From CAXXOK01 sp963664595 (lineage in GTDB: Bacteria > Bacillota > Clostridia > Christensenellales > Aristaeellaceae), in assembly GCA_963664595.2 (NCBI GenBank), contig CAXXOK010000009.1:62001-126000 (forward strand): a stretch of DNA of 64,000 nt. Reading direction: 5' to 3'. The position numbers and the translations under genes are program-made. Position 1 is the stretch's first letter, and the number at the start of each line of letters is the position of its first letter. The notes beneath the pieces were generated by a model. That model did no database searches, was not told the origin of the DNA, and was given only the letters and a program-made list of their open reading frames with translations. Shown piece by piece: positions 24,552 to 33,479 of the stretch.

Positions 24552-25199
24552 TTATGCCGCCCGCAGCTGAATCAGCGAGGTAACCGCGTCGATCAGAAAA
24601 TTCCCGCCGAAGAAGATCAGCAGCCCGCCCAGCACCATGATGATGATGCGGTAGGGCTTTTCCTTGATGAACTTGCGCGTGGTGCCCACCACCGTGGAGA
24701 TGAAGCCGTACCACGAAAAATCCGCCAGCAGGTGTCCGGCAAAAAACGCGGCCACGCCCCAAACGGCGTACTCGCGGTATGCGCTGGTAAGAAAGCCCAG
24801 CCCGATTACCGCCCACCAGAGCAGAAAATACGGGTTGGCCGCGGACAGCAGCGCCCCGGAGAGCACCAGCTTGTCGGAGTTGCGGGTCTGCCCCTCCACG
24901 GACACGCTCACCTGTTTGCGCGCGGCCTTCACAATCATGTCCGCGCCGATATAGCAAAGCAGCAGCCCGCCGACCATGCCGATGATGATCTGGGCGGCGT
25001 CGGATTTCAAAATCACGTCCAACCCCAGGAAAATGCCCACGATCAGCGCAAGCTCTAACAGCGCGTGCCCGATGATCACGATAAAGCCCACCTTGGGGCC
25101 GTCCTTGAGGGACTGGCGGATGACGTACGTCAGCAGCGAGCCGGGCATCATCGCCCCGGAAAAGCCTACGGCGAGAGCCGTGAAAAACAACGCGGTCAC
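24552..25199 (-). CDS. LysE family translocator
   Basis: Predicted 215-aa membrane protein with six hydrophobic segments. The N-terminal SGAMMPGSLLTYVIRQSLKDG matches the G-x-x-x-P-G-P region of LysE/RhtB exporters, followed by GHALLELALI and SAANPYFLLWW. The GTG start overlaps the iorB stop by four bases and follows GGAGGAGG, so it is the third gene of the ior operon. LysE proteins export amino acids or related acids. Here the cargo may be an aryl acid or aromatic amino acid linked to IorAB, which is inference. Confidence 0.85.
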   Translation of the reverse strand: MTALFFTALAVGFSGAMMPGSLLTYVIRQSLKDGPKVGFIVIIGHALLELALIVGIFLGLDVILKSDAAQIIIGMVGGLLLCYIGADMIVKAARKQVSVSVEGQTRNSDKLVLSGALLSAANPYFLLWWAVIGLGFLTSAYREYAVWGVAAFFAGHLLADFSWYGFISTVVGTTRKFIKEKPYRIIIMVLGGLLIFFGGNFLIDAVTSLIQLRAA

Positions 25200-25777
25200 A
25201 GGGCGGCCTCCTCCAGCACGTAGTCGATGGTGCGCAGGTTGAGCGCGTGGAATTTTTCCTTGGTGCCGTGGAGGATGGCGGCCTTCAGCTCGTCCGCCGT
25301 GCAATCCAGCAGGCCGAGCTTCACGGCGGCGGCGAGCATGGCGGTGTTGAGCACCTTGGGCGAGCCGCAGGCGCGGCAGATGGCATCGCCATCCAGCGTG
25401 CGGACCTTCGCGTGCGTTTTTTGCAGGGAGCGGATCATCACATCGGCGTTGTAGGGCTGCCCGGCCAGCGACGCGGTGATGGGCTGGATGGGCGTCAGGT
25501 TGATCAGCATCGCGCCGCCCTGCCGGAGGTACGGATAACAGCGCGAGGCCTCGGCGGGCTCCAGCGCCAAAATCACGTCCGCGCCGCCCATGGGGATGAG
25601 CGGGGAGAAAATTTCCTCACCGGTGCGCACATGGCTCACCACGCTGCCGCCGCGCTGCGCCATGCCGATGGTCTCGGCGGTGCGGGCCATCAGGCCCTTT
25701 TCCATGGCGATCCGGGCCAGCAGCCGCGAGGCCAGCACCGTGCCCTGGCCGCCCACGCCGCAGATTAAAATATCCAT
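25196..25777 (-). CDS. iorB: Indolepyruvate:ferredoxin oxidoreductase, beta subunit
   Basis: Predicted 193 aa, the usual length. The N-terminal GVGGQGTVLASRLLARIA motif is the gamma-domain nucleotide-binding loop of 2-oxoacid:ferredoxin oxidoreductases. It is followed by AETIGMAQRGGSVVSHVR, which contributes to the CoA and TPP site. IorB works with IorA to convert indolepyruvate and other aryl pyruvates plus CoA to aryl-acetyl-CoA with reduction of ferredoxin. The ATG at 25777 is one base after the iorA stop and has GGAGGGGGAG upstream, so translation is coupled. Confidence 0.9.
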   Translation of the reverse strand: MDILICGVGGQGTVLASRLLARIAMEKGLMARTAETIGMAQRGGSVVSHVRTGEEIFSPLIPMGGADVILALEPAEASRCYPYLRQGGAMLINLTPIQPITASLAGQPYNADVMIRSLQKTHAKVRTLDGDAICRACGSPKVLNTAMLAAAVKLGLLDCTADELKAAILHGTKEKFHALNLRTIDYVLEEAAL

Positions 25778-25778
25778 G

Positions 25779-27572
25779 TCACTCCCCCTCCTTGCGGATG
25801 GCGCCCACGGGGCACAGCTGCGCGCACAGCCCGCAGCCGGTGCACAGCGCCCGGTCAATCACAGGTCTGCCCTCCCGCAGGGTGATGGCGGGGCAGCCGA
25901 TATCGCGGATGCACTTTTTGCAGTTGATGCAGGTTTCAGCAATTGCATAGGGCGTACCCGGCCTGGCGACGGTAATGCAGGGAGAGCGGAAGATCACGGC
26001 CCGCACGCCCTGCCGGAGCGCCGCCTGCCGCACGGCCTCGATGGCTTCCGGCAGGTTCAGCGGATCGGCGATCTGGATAAAGTCCACGCCGATGGCGTCC
26101 AGCACCTTTTCGATGCTGATTTTGCGGCCGATCTCCGGCGTCATCTTCACGCCGGTGCCGGGGTGGGGCTGCGAGCCGGTCATCGCCGTGGTGGCGTTGT
26201 CCAGCACGATCAGGATGATATCGGTACGGTTGTACACGGCGTTGCACACGCCGGTGATCCCGGAGGCGAAAAATGTGCTGTCGCCGATGAAGGAAAAGTG
26301 GAGCGTGCCCGGCTGTATGCGCTGCAATCCCTGGGCGATGGTCACGTCCGCGCCCATGCACAGGCAGGTGTCCGTCATCTCCAGCGGCTTGGCGTTGCCC
26401 AGCGTGTAGCAGCCGATATCGCCGGAGAACACCGCCGGCTGATCCTTTACCGCCTGCTTGACCGCGTAGAACGACGCCCGGTGCGGGCAGCCCGCGCACA
26501 GCACGGGCGGACGGATGTACAGGGGCTCCTCGGTGGGGTGGGTATTGTACGGGGCGGGATCGGGGAGGCCCAAAAACCGGCTCAGGGCGGCCTTGGCGCT
26601 TTCCACGCTGTGCTCGCCCGCAAAGGGCACCGTTTCGTCCTGCTTGCCGTGGATGATGGCGGGCAGATGTTCCCGGCCGCACAGCACCTGCAGCTCGCGC
26701 TCAATTACGGGGTCCAGCTCCTCAATCACAAGCACCTCGTCCACCGCGCGCAGAAAATCCTCGGCCAGCGGATCGGGGAAGGGATAGGGCGTGCCGATTT
26801 TGAGCAACGACAGGTCGTGGTCGCCCAGCGCCCGCAGGGCTTCCATCACATAGGCGTAGCTTACGCCGCCGCAGGCCACGCCCTTGCGCCCGCGCTTGAT
26901 AAGCTGGTTGAACGGAGAGTAGGCAAACCTCTGCCCCATGATCGGGCGGACGCTTTCGATATTTTTATGGTTCAGATAAGAAGCTTTCGGAAAAATGACC
27001 CAGCGCTTTACATCCTTGATAAAGCCCTCGGGGCTGCGGCGGGGCTTTGGCGGCTTGGTTTCCACCGTGGCGCAGCCATGGCAGACGCGCGTGGTGGGGC
27101 GGATGATGACCGGCGTGTGGTATTCCTCGGACAGGGCGTAGGCCGCCGCCATCATGGCGTAGGCTTCCTCAGGGGAGGAGGGATCAAACACCGGCACCTT
27201 GGCAAAGCGGGCAAACACGCGCGTGTCCTGCTCGGTCTGGGAGGAGATGGGGCCGGGATCATCGGCCACGGCGAGCACCAGGCCGCCCTTTACGCCCACG
27301 TAGGCCAGGCTCAGCAGCGGATCGGCAGCCACGTTGAGGCCGACCTGCTTCATGGTTACCAGCGTGCGCGCGCCCGCGTAGCTCGCGCCCGCCGCCACCT
27401 CCAGCGCCGCCTTTTCGTTGACCGACCATTCCACGTAAATACTGCCGTTATTGAGCCTGGCAACGGTCTCCAAAATCTCCGTAGAGGGCGTGCCGGGGTA
27501 CCCGGTCACCACATGCACGCCCGCATCCATCGCGCCCCGCGCAATGGCTTCGTTACCCATCAAGAACTCCAT
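25779..27572 (-). CDS. iorA: Indolepyruvate:ferredoxin oxidoreductase, alpha subunit
   Basis: Predicted 597 aa. The N-terminal pyrimidine-binding domain (GYPGTPSTEILETVARL) is followed by VEWSVNEKAALEVAAGASYA and MKQVGLNVAADP. The TPP-binding domain holds GDIGCYTLG and GDSTFFASGITGV with the Asn of VLDNATTAMTGSQPHPG. The C-terminus carries two 4Fe-4S motifs, CINCKKCIRDIGCP and CTGCGLCAQLCPVGA. The start at 27572 has AAGGAG 6 bases upstream; upstream in-frame codons overlap the promoter. The enzyme ferments aromatic amino acids and links with the aryl-CoA ligase of the T-box operon. Confidence 0.93.
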   Translation of the reverse strand: MEFLMGNEAIARGAMDAGVHVVTGYPGTPSTEILETVARLNNGSIYVEWSVNEKAALEVAAGASYAGARTLVTMKQVGLNVAADPLLSLAYVGVKGGLVLAVADDPGPISSQTEQDTRVFARFAKVPVFDPSSPEEAYAMMAAAYALSEEYHTPVIIRPTTRVCHGCATVETKPPKPRRSPEGFIKDVKRWVIFPKASYLNHKNIESVRPIMGQRFAYSPFNQLIKRGRKGVACGGVSYAYVMEALRALGDHDLSLLKIGTPYPFPDPLAEDFLRAVDEVLVIEELDPVIERELQVLCGREHLPAIIHGKQDETVPFAGEHSVESAKAALSRFLGLPDPAPYNTHPTEEPLYIRPPVLCAGCPHRASFYAVKQAVKDQPAVFSGDIGCYTLGNAKPLEMTDTCLCMGADVTIAQGLQRIQPGTLHFSFIGDSTFFASGITGVCNAVYNRTDIILIVLDNATTAMTGSQPHPGTGVKMTPEIGRKISIEKVLDAIGVDFIQIADPLNLPEAIEAVRQAALRQGVRAVIFRSPCITVARPGTPYAIAETCINCKKCIRDIGCPAITLREGRPVIDRALCTGCGLCAQLCPVGAIRKEGE

Positions 27573-27606
27573 GGCGTACTCCTTACTGCAAAACGATTTA
27601 CTTTGC

Positions 27607-27635
27607 ATTGTAGCACAGGCGGGGGGAAAGGTAAA
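27607..27635 (-). promoter_or_regulatory. Promoter of the iorAB-lysE operon
   Basis: On the minus strand TTTACC (27630-27635), 17-base spacer, TACAAT (27607-27612). Confidence 0.7.
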
Positions 27636-27701
27636 CCGCGGGGATGCTGCCGCGGCTGCCTTGTAAGAACTTACCATGGCGCAAACCGGGCGTTTCGCGG
27701 T

Positions 27702-27729
27702 TTGAATTCCTTCCCGTATCGTGTATAAT
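27702..27729 (+). promoter_or_regulatory. Promoter of the pectin-fragment operon
   Basis: TTGAAT (27702-27707), 16-base spacer, TATAAT (27724-27729), 49 bases before the GTG start. Confidence 0.75.
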
Positions 27730-27778
27730 GGGGGTCAGAAAAATAAGAAACGGCGGTACGCCGGAGGAGCGGATATTG

Positions 27779-29041
27779 GTGAACCTGACGGAATACAAGC
27801 ATTTGGTGGCGGATGGACTGTGGACGGAGGCCTTCCGCGCGGCAGTGAATGCCCTTACATCACAGGGCGGCGGCACGCTGCTGGTGCCCGCGGGGCGGTA
27901 TAAAACCGGGCCGGTGCTGCTCAACTCCAACATCACCCTGCGGCTGGAGGCGGGCGCGCAGCTGGTTTTCAGCGACGAGGAAGCCCTGTACCCGCTGGTG
28001 GACACGGAGTTTGAGGGCATTCCCGGCCGGGCATACATGCCCTGCGTTTACGCCGTGGACGCGCATGCTGTGCGCGTCGAGGGCGACGGCAGCATCGACG
28101 GCAGCGGCGCGGCCTGGTGGGAGAAAAAGAAACGGGGCGAGCTGCGCTATCCGCGGCCGTACCTGGTCTGCTTTCAGCGCTGTACGGATGTCTCCTTGTC
28201 CGGCATCACGCTGCTCAATTCCCCAAGCTGGACGGTGCACCCCCTGTACTGCGATCATGTAACCCTTACAAACCTCATCATCCGCAATCCCGCCGATTCG
28301 CCCAATACCGACGGCATTGATCCGGATGGCTGCAGCAACGTGCGCATCGCGGATTGCCTGATCGACGTCGGGGACGATTGCATCGCCATCAAATCGGGCA
28401 CGGAGGACACGCCCGTGAAGCACGCCAGCGAGAACATCATCATCACCGGCTGCCACATGCTGCACGGCCACGGCGGCGTGGTGATCGGCAGCGAGATGAG
28501 CGGCGGGGTGAAAAACGTGCTGGTGACCGGCTGCGTGTTTCAGGGCACGGACCGGGGCATCCGCCTCAAAACCCGGCGTTTGCGCGGCGGCAGCGCGGAA
28601 AACCTGGCTTTCAGCCACATCCTGATGGAGGACGTGCTCTGCCCCTTCGTGTTCAACATGTATTATTACTGCGGCAAGGGCGGCAAAACGCCCGAGGTGC
28701 GGGATAAGGCCCCGCGCCCCGTGGACGGCGGCACGCCGGGGCTTTGCGATATCACCATTACGGATGTCACCGTGCGCGGGGCCACGGTCTGCGCGGGCTT
28801 CCTCTATGGCCTGCCCGAAAGCCCTGTCCGGCGCGTGCGCATTAAGGACTGCACGGTGGTGATGCGGGCCGGGCAGCCGGGCTACGCCGCCATGATGGAC
28901 GATCTGGAGCCGATGGAGGCCGCGGGGCTTTACCTGCGCAACGGCGAGGACGTGGACGTGAGCGGCCTGCGCGTGGTGGGCTGCGCGGGCGAAACCATGA
29001 ATGCGGACGCCAGCGTCCGCTTTGCAAAACAGGAGGGCTGA
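27779..29041 (+). CDS. Glycoside hydrolase family 28 (polygalacturonase-like)
   Basis: Predicted 420-aa right-handed beta helix. The GH28 catalytic motifs are present: SPNTDGIDPDGC (first Asp), DVGDDCIAIKSG (the paired Asp), GHGGVVIGSEMSGG (His-Gly) and RGIRLKTRR. No signal peptide is seen, so it should act in the cytoplasm on oligogalacturonides or rhamnogalacturonan fragments taken up from outside. The GTG at 27779 is chosen for GGAGGAG 9 bases upstream; the longer frame back to 27644 would start before the promoter. The GH105 gene follows after 2 bp. Confidence 0.88.
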   Translation: MNLTEYKHLVADGLWTEAFRAAVNALTSQGGGTLLVPAGRYKTGPVLLNSNITLRLEAGAQLVFSDEEALYPLVDTEFEGIPGRAYMPCVYAVDAHAVRVEGDGSIDGSGAAWWEKKKRGELRYPRPYLVCFQRCTDVSLSGITLLNSPSWTVHPLYCDHVTLTNLIIRNPADSPNTDGIDPDGCSNVRIADCLIDVGDDCIAIKSGTEDTPVKHASENIIITGCHMLHGHGGVVIGSEMSGGVKNVLVTGCVFQGTDRGIRLKTRRLRGGSAENLAFSHILMEDVLCPFVFNMYYYCGKGGKTPEVRDKAPRPVDGGTPGLCDITITDVTVRGATVCAGFLYGLPESPVRRVRIKDCTVVMRAGQPGYAAMMDDLEPMEAAGLYLRNGEDVDVSGLRVVGCAGETMNADASVRFAKQEG

Positions 29042-29043
29042 GC

Positions 29044-30144
29044 ATGAAAAAGGCATTCGATAACTGGCATGTGCGCATCGCGGACGGACTGATAAACCTG
29101 TACCCAACGCTTGACAAGCGCTGGTCGTACGATTACGGCGTGGTGTGGAAGGGCATGGCCGCGCTCTACGCGCTGACGGGCGAAGAAAAGTATTTTGCAT
29201 ATATCAAGCGCGGTATGGACTCGTTTTTAGCCGACAACGGCACGGCCATCCGCGATTATTTCGCCGGGGAGTACAACCTGGATTACCTCAATAACGGCAA
29301 GCTGCTGCTCTATTTGTGGCAGAAAACGGGCGAGGCCAAATACCGCACCGCCGCGGAGCTGCTGCTGGAGCAGCTGCTGCGCCAGCCGCGCACGCCGGAG
29401 GGCGGCTTCTGGCACAAAAAAATCTACCCCGAGCAGATGTGGCTGGACGGGCTGTATATGTCCGGGCCGTTTTATGCCGAGGCGGCGGTGCTGTTCCATC
29501 ACGAGGCTTGGCTGGACGACGTGGTACACCAGTTTACGCTGGTCCGTGAAAAAACGCTGCACCAGCCCACGGGGCTGGGCCTGCACGCATGGGACGCCGC
29601 GCGCGTACAGCCGTGGGCCGACAAGCAGACCGGCTGCTCACCCCATGTGTGGGGCCGCGCCGTGGGCTGGTATGCCTGCGCCCTTGTGGACGCGATGGAC
29701 AATATGCCCGAGGGAACCGAAAACCGGCAAAAGATGACCGCGCTGCTGGAAGGGCTGCTCGCCCCCATCTGGAAGGCACGCGACGGGCGCACCAAGGTGT
29801 GGCTGCAGGTGATGGATCAGCCGGACCGCCCCGGCAACTATGCCGAAAGCTCCTGTACGGCGCAGTTTATCTATGCCACGGCCAAGGCCAAACGGCTGAA
29901 GCTGTGCCAAACCGTGGAGGACGCGGAGCTGTGCGAAGCGTGGCAGGGCGCGGTGGACCAGTTTATTGAGGTGTACAAGGGCAACGCGATTGTAACCAAG
30001 TGCTGCCAGGTAGCGGGCCTGGGCAACGTGCAGGAGCGCGACGGCAGCTTTGCGTATTATATGTCCGAGCCGATTGTCGCCAACGACTGCAAGGGATCGG
30101 GCGCGATGCTGCAGGCGGCGGTGGAGATGTCAGTCAGGCAATGA
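29044..30144 (+). CDS. Glycoside hydrolase family 105 (unsaturated rhamnogalacturonyl hydrolase)
   Basis: Predicted 366 aa, (alpha/alpha)6 barrel, no signal peptide. YteR/YesR hallmarks are visible: RWSYDYGVVWKGM near residue 26, QMWLDGLYMSGPFYAE with the catalytic Asp near residue 139, HAWDAARVQPWADK and SPHVWGRAVGWYACALVD. These enzymes remove unsaturated galacturonate from products of pectate or rhamnogalacturonan lyases. It is coupled to the GH28 gene upstream. The TGA stop lies inside the left end of a 47-bp family 2 remnant, so that insertion may have set or changed the C-terminus. Confidence 0.88.
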   Translation: MKKAFDNWHVRIADGLINLYPTLDKRWSYDYGVVWKGMAALYALTGEEKYFAYIKRGMDSFLADNGTAIRDYFAGEYNLDYLNNGKLLLYLWQKTGEAKYRTAAELLLEQLLRQPRTPEGGFWHKKIYPEQMWLDGLYMSGPFYAEAAVLFHHEAWLDDVVHQFTLVREKTLHQPTGLGLHAWDAARVQPWADKQTGCSPHVWGRAVGWYACALVDAMDNMPEGTENRQKMTALLEGLLAPIWKARDGRTKVWLQVMDQPDRPGNYAESSCTAQFIYATAKAKRLKLCQTVEDAELCEAWQGAVDQFIEVYKGNAIVTKCCQVAGLGNVQERDGSFAYYMSEPIVANDCKGSGAMLQAAVEMSVRQ

Positions 30145-30183
30145 ACAAATCCCCGGCAGCGCACAAGTGCTTTATTCATTGCC
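30137..30183. repeat. Family 2 remnant made of the two element ends only
   Basis: GGCAATGAACAAA (30137-30149) and TTTATTCATTGCC (30171-30183) are inverted ends joined by 21 bases that still contain AATCCCC and GCACAAG of the full element. The interior is absent. Confidence 0.7.
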
Positions 30184-30252
30184 TGCCTTGGAACCTGAAT
30201 AAAGCATATTACGCGAATCCTTCTATACCAACCAACCGACAGGAGGCACGTC

Positions 30253-30597
30253 ATGGAAGAAAAGAATCACCTGTACATCCTGTGGACGAACGCCGATCTG
30301 GATACCTCCCTGCGCATGGTGATGATGTACGCCACCAACAGCCTGCTCTACCGCTGGTGGGAGCAGGTTACGGTGATCGTTTGGGGCGCGCCGGCCAGGC
30401 TGGCGGCGGAAAACGCGCAGGTGCAAGAGGCCATTCAGGTGGCGATGCACGCGGGCGTGCGGTTTTCAGCCTGCGTTGCCTGCGCCCGGCAGCTGGGCGT
30501 GATTGAAAATCTGGAGGCGCAGGGCATGGAGGTGATCGGCTGGGGCGAGCCGCTGACCGCGCTGCTGAAAAACAACGAAAAGCTGATCACGATATAA
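30253..30597 (+). CDS. DsrE family protein
   Basis: Predicted 114-aa alpha/beta protein. LYILWTNADLDTSLRMVMMYA and VTVIVWGAPARLAAENAQVQ match the DsrE/YchN fold. CVACARQLGV carries the two Cys typical of the sulfur-relay members, and EVIGWGEPLTALLKN the C-terminal helix. AGGAGG lies 6 bases before the ATG. Family members carry sulfur or have unknown roles. No sulfur-relay partner is nearby. Confidence 0.8.
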   Translation: MEEKNHLYILWTNADLDTSLRMVMMYATNSLLYRWWEQVTVIVWGAPARLAAENAQVQEAIQVAMHAGVRFSACVACARQLGVIENLEAQGMEVIGWGEPLTALLKNNEKLITI

Positions 30598-30649
30598 CGG
30601 GCCTGCCCGCCGGTCCCCTGCCACAGCGGCATCACGGCGCATCGCCGCG

Positions 30650-30678
30650 TGGACAGTCTTTCCGCTTCATGGTATAGT
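30650..30678 (+). promoter_or_regulatory. Promoter candidate of the radical SAM gene
   Basis: TGGACA (30650-30655), 17-base spacer, TATAGT (30673-30678). Confidence 0.55.
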
Positions 30679-30768
30679 TCAAGTCGCGGCCGCGCGCAAA
30701 CATCCGCGCGCCGCGAAAACAGCCGCCGGGGCTATAAAGGACAGGGCCGGGCGGCAAGGAGAGACGGC

Positions 30769-31893
30769 ATGAAGATTTCTAAAAAAGACGCGCTGACTTG
30801 GTTTGAATTTTTCGCTTCCTTATCGGACTATGAGGAGCTTTTCACGCGCCAGCAGGAGATTGTATTCGCGGTGCTCGCGCAGATCGAGGCGGCGGTGGAC
30901 CGGCGCAACGACGCGCTGATGGCGGAGATCCGGCGCCTGAAAACGCTGGAGAACCGGACTTATTATGTGGGGGACGATGAACGGTTTCCCAAAGGGTGCC
31001 GCTCCTGCCTGCTGGGAACGGGGCTGAGCGCCGTGCGCAAAACAAACCGGTGCAACCTGAATTGTAAGTTCTGCTACGATTACGGCGTTTTCAACAGCCT
31101 GCCGCCCATCGGCGAGGGCCTGTGGGAGATTGGCGGCACCCGTTTTTACGAAAAGGACATCCAGCTTCTGCTGTCCATCCAGCAAAAGCCCACGGGGATT
31201 TCCTACGTATACCTGGAACCGTTTATGGAAATCGAAAAATACTACGGCGTTATCCGCAGGTTTCACGAGGCGGGCGTACACCAGCACCTGTACACCAACG
31301 GTACGCTGGCTACGCCGGATAACCTGAAGGCGCTGGGCGAGGCCGGGCTGGATGAGCTGCGCTTCAACCTTGGCGCGACAAACTGCGCGGACGGGGTGAT
31401 TGACGCCATAAAAACCGCGAAGCGCTTCATCGGCCAGGTGGGCATTGAAACGCCGATGACCCCGGAATTTTTCGAAACCTTCCTGCGCAAAAAAGAAGCG
31501 ATCCTCGCCACGGTGCTGGATTTTATCAACTGCGCGGAGCTGCATTTAAACGCCAATAACCTTGGCAATTACGCGGGCGAGCCCATGTACATGGCCCGGC
31601 ACGGCTATCTGTCCCCCCTGTGGAGCCGGGAGCTTACCCTGCGGCTGATGAAGCTTGCCGACGATGAGCGCTGGCCCATCGTGGTGCATGATTGCTCCAA
31701 CAATACCAAGTTTGCCCGCGACCTGAACCTGCGCGCCAAGGAGGGCGGGTGGTTCGGGGCCAGCAGCTACGCCTGCGAGTTTGACCGGATTCCCTACGGG
31801 GCCTTTCTGCCGGTGCTGCGGGATGAAGCGTTCCACTTTCTGGAGGAAGAAGAGCTGCCCCAGGGCTACCGGCCGGGGGACAGCGTGTGGTAA
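30769..31893 (+). CDS. Radical SAM protein
   Basis: Predicted 374 aa. The radical SAM cluster motif is CNLNCKFC (Cys95, Cys99, Cys102) within RKTNRCNLNCKFCYDYG, preceded by an extra pair in KGCRSCLLG (Cys77, Cys80). The N-terminal 60 residues are helical and charged. YVYLEPFMEIEKYYGVI and HLYTNGTLATPDNL fit the barrel strands, with the latter like the TNG motif of peptide-modifying and activating radical SAM enzymes. The ATG at 30769 follows AAGGAG by 8 bases. No peptide substrate gene is seen beside it. The substrate is unknown. Confidence 0.85.
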   Translation: MKISKKDALTWFEFFASLSDYEELFTRQQEIVFAVLAQIEAAVDRRNDALMAEIRRLKTLENRTYYVGDDERFPKGCRSCLLGTGLSAVRKTNRCNLNCKFCYDYGVFNSLPPIGEGLWEIGGTRFYEKDIQLLLSIQQKPTGISYVYLEPFMEIEKYYGVIRRFHEAGVHQHLYTNGTLATPDNLKALGEAGLDELRFNLGATNCADGVIDAIKTAKRFIGQVGIETPMTPEFFETFLRKKEAILATVLDFINCAELHLNANNLGNYAGEPMYMARHGYLSPLWSRELTLRLMKLADDERWPIVVHDCSNNTKFARDLNLRAKEGGWFGASSYACEFDRIPYGAFLPVLRDEAFHFLEEEELPQGYRPGDSVW

Positions 31894-31958
31894 AGATGGC
31901 GGCATAAACCACGCCTCAGGCGGGCGCAGGCCGGGGCAGGCGGCTGGAAACTGATTTA

Positions 31959-32126
31959 CCAAGGTAAACGCTGAAGAAATCCCCTGTGCGTTGGCGCGTT
32001 ATCTTACCGCCAGCGTGAGATGCGAACCCTTCGACGTAGCGCTGCCATTGCTTCAGGTTCCACAGCCCCAATCTGACGAAACCTGACACACCATCGCACA
32101 AGCGCTTTACTCATCGTTTACCTAGG
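31959..32126. repeat. Family 2 palindromic MITE-like element, copy 3
   Basis: Ends AAGGTAAACG (31961-31970) and CGTTTACCTA (32115-32124). Includes the family core GGCGCGTTATCTT and GACGTAGCGCTGCC. Inner arms are worn. Together with short flanks it fills the 317-bp gap between the radical SAM and pectinesterase genes. Confidence 0.8.
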
Positions 32127-32210
32127 GTATTTCCGCCGGCAGCCTTAAGGGATAGCCTCCGGCACAACAGGCCGCGGGGAAACCCAATCACAAAAACAAG
32201 GGGAATCGGT

Positions 32211-33152
32211 ATGGCAAACGAAACGGTATATCGGGTCAGCGCGCGGGGAGACGGAGCCTATACCACCATCCGGTCGGCGCTGGACACCGTAAAGGCGCGC
32301 GGAAAGACGGATATTACAATACTGGTTGCCCCCGGCGTGTACCGGGAAAAGCTCGTGCTGGAGGTGCCGGGCCTGCGGCTTGTGGGCGCGGGCGGCGGGG
32401 AAACCCGTATCGTGTACGGCGATTCCGCGCACCTGCTGGATGATAACGGCCAGCCGCTGACCACGTTCCGCACGGCAACCGTGCGGGTCAGCGCGCGGGA
32501 TGTAACGCTTGAAAACCTGACGATTGAAAACGACGCGGGGCCGGGCAGCCAGGTGGAACAGGCCGTGGCGCTGTACATCGCGGGCGACCGCTGCGCGGTG
32601 AGGCAGTGCAGCCTGCTTGCGCATCAGGATACGCTGATGATCGGGCCGGAGACCGGCACCATTTGCGACGCGTATCCCTGCGGCAGGCGGGCCTATCTGG
32701 AAAATTGCCTCATCCGGGGCAACACGGATTTCATTTTCGGCAGCTATGCCGCGTGGTTTGAAACATGCACGCTGCGCTGTGTGGCGCAGGGCCTGCCCGT
32801 AAACGCCATGATCGCCGCGCCCAACACCCCGCAGGGGCAGGCGTTCGGCTTTGTCTTCCACCGCTGCACGGTTGACGGGGGCGATTGTCCGCCCGCCACC
32901 GTGTACCTGGGCCGCCCGTGGCGGCCGTTTGGGCGCGCCGCGTTTTTGCACTGTGCGATGGATCAAAGCGTGCACCCCGCCGGATGGCTGGACTGGGAAA
33001 CCCCCTTCCGCGCCGTGTGGCAGGGCCTGTGCGAAACCGCCGATACCTGGACCCCTTCGCGTCATCCGCTGTGCGGGAAGCTGGAGGAGGGACATCCGTA
33101 TACAAAGGAAGCTGTTCTTGGAGCGGAGGACGGCTGGAGGCCGTGGGAATGA
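32211..33152 (+). CDS. Pectinesterase (carbohydrate esterase family 8)
   Basis: Predicted 313-aa beta helix without signal peptide. CE8 motifs are in order: YTTIRSALDTV, LAHQDTLMIG (Gln-Asp), GNTDFIFGSYAAWFE (catalytic Asp; usual GxVDFIFG) and YLGRPWRPFG (Arg and Trp of the LGRPW motif). It removes methyl groups from pectin oligomers, presumably inside the cell beside the GH28 and GH105 enzymes. AAGGGGAA precedes the ATG by 6-8 bases. It is separated from the upstream gene by a family 2 element. Confidence 0.9.
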   Translation: MANETVYRVSARGDGAYTTIRSALDTVKARGKTDITILVAPGVYREKLVLEVPGLRLVGAGGGETRIVYGDSAHLLDDNGQPLTTFRTATVRVSARDVTLENLTIENDAGPGSQVEQAVALYIAGDRCAVRQCSLLAHQDTLMIGPETGTICDAYPCGRRAYLENCLIRGNTDFIFGSYAAWFETCTLRCVAQGLPVNAMIAAPNTPQGQAFGFVFHRCTVDGGDCPPATVYLGRPWRPFGRAAFLHCAMDQSVHPAGWLDWETPFRAVWQGLCETADTWTPSRHPLCGKLEEGHPYTKEAVLGAEDGWRPWE

Positions 33153-33479
33153 TAGCGGGATGCCATACGCAAAGCCCGACTTATGCTGATCTCAGATAAA
33201 ACTACAGACAGAAACCTTCATCTTTTCATCGTGTCCTTTGTCGATAAACCATGCCACAGCTCCACTATGCCTGTGGTTTGTCTCCGCGGTTACGATTAAA
33301 TATTTGGTTTCTATTCTGCATGTATCCTTGAGATTCGTACGATACCAAACCACGAAAAGGGGAATCGCGGAAGAAAACGCGAACCCCCTTTTGCGTCACG
33401 GACAAAAGAACGCAAGAAATGTCGGGCATACCGTTTTTGCGGGGACTATGATAGAGACACAGACAAGGAGGTGACGTAC
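33153..33479 (+). other. Intergenic region before the AraC/GyrI regulator
   Basis: 327 bp, moderately AT-rich. It contains the terminator at 33355-33392 and, apart from that, nothing I can support. The first 200 bp have no repeat-family copy. Confidence 0.4.
33355..33392 (+). terminator. Terminator downstream of the pectinesterase gene
   Basis: AAAAGGGG-AAT-CGCG / CGCG-AA-CCCCCTTTT two-part stem with T-tract. Confidence 0.7.

Noticed and set aside
25590..27728. 712-codon open frame on the plus strand
   Set aside because: Antisense to iorAB, which has complete iron-sulfur and TPP motifs. No domain is visible in the shadow frame.
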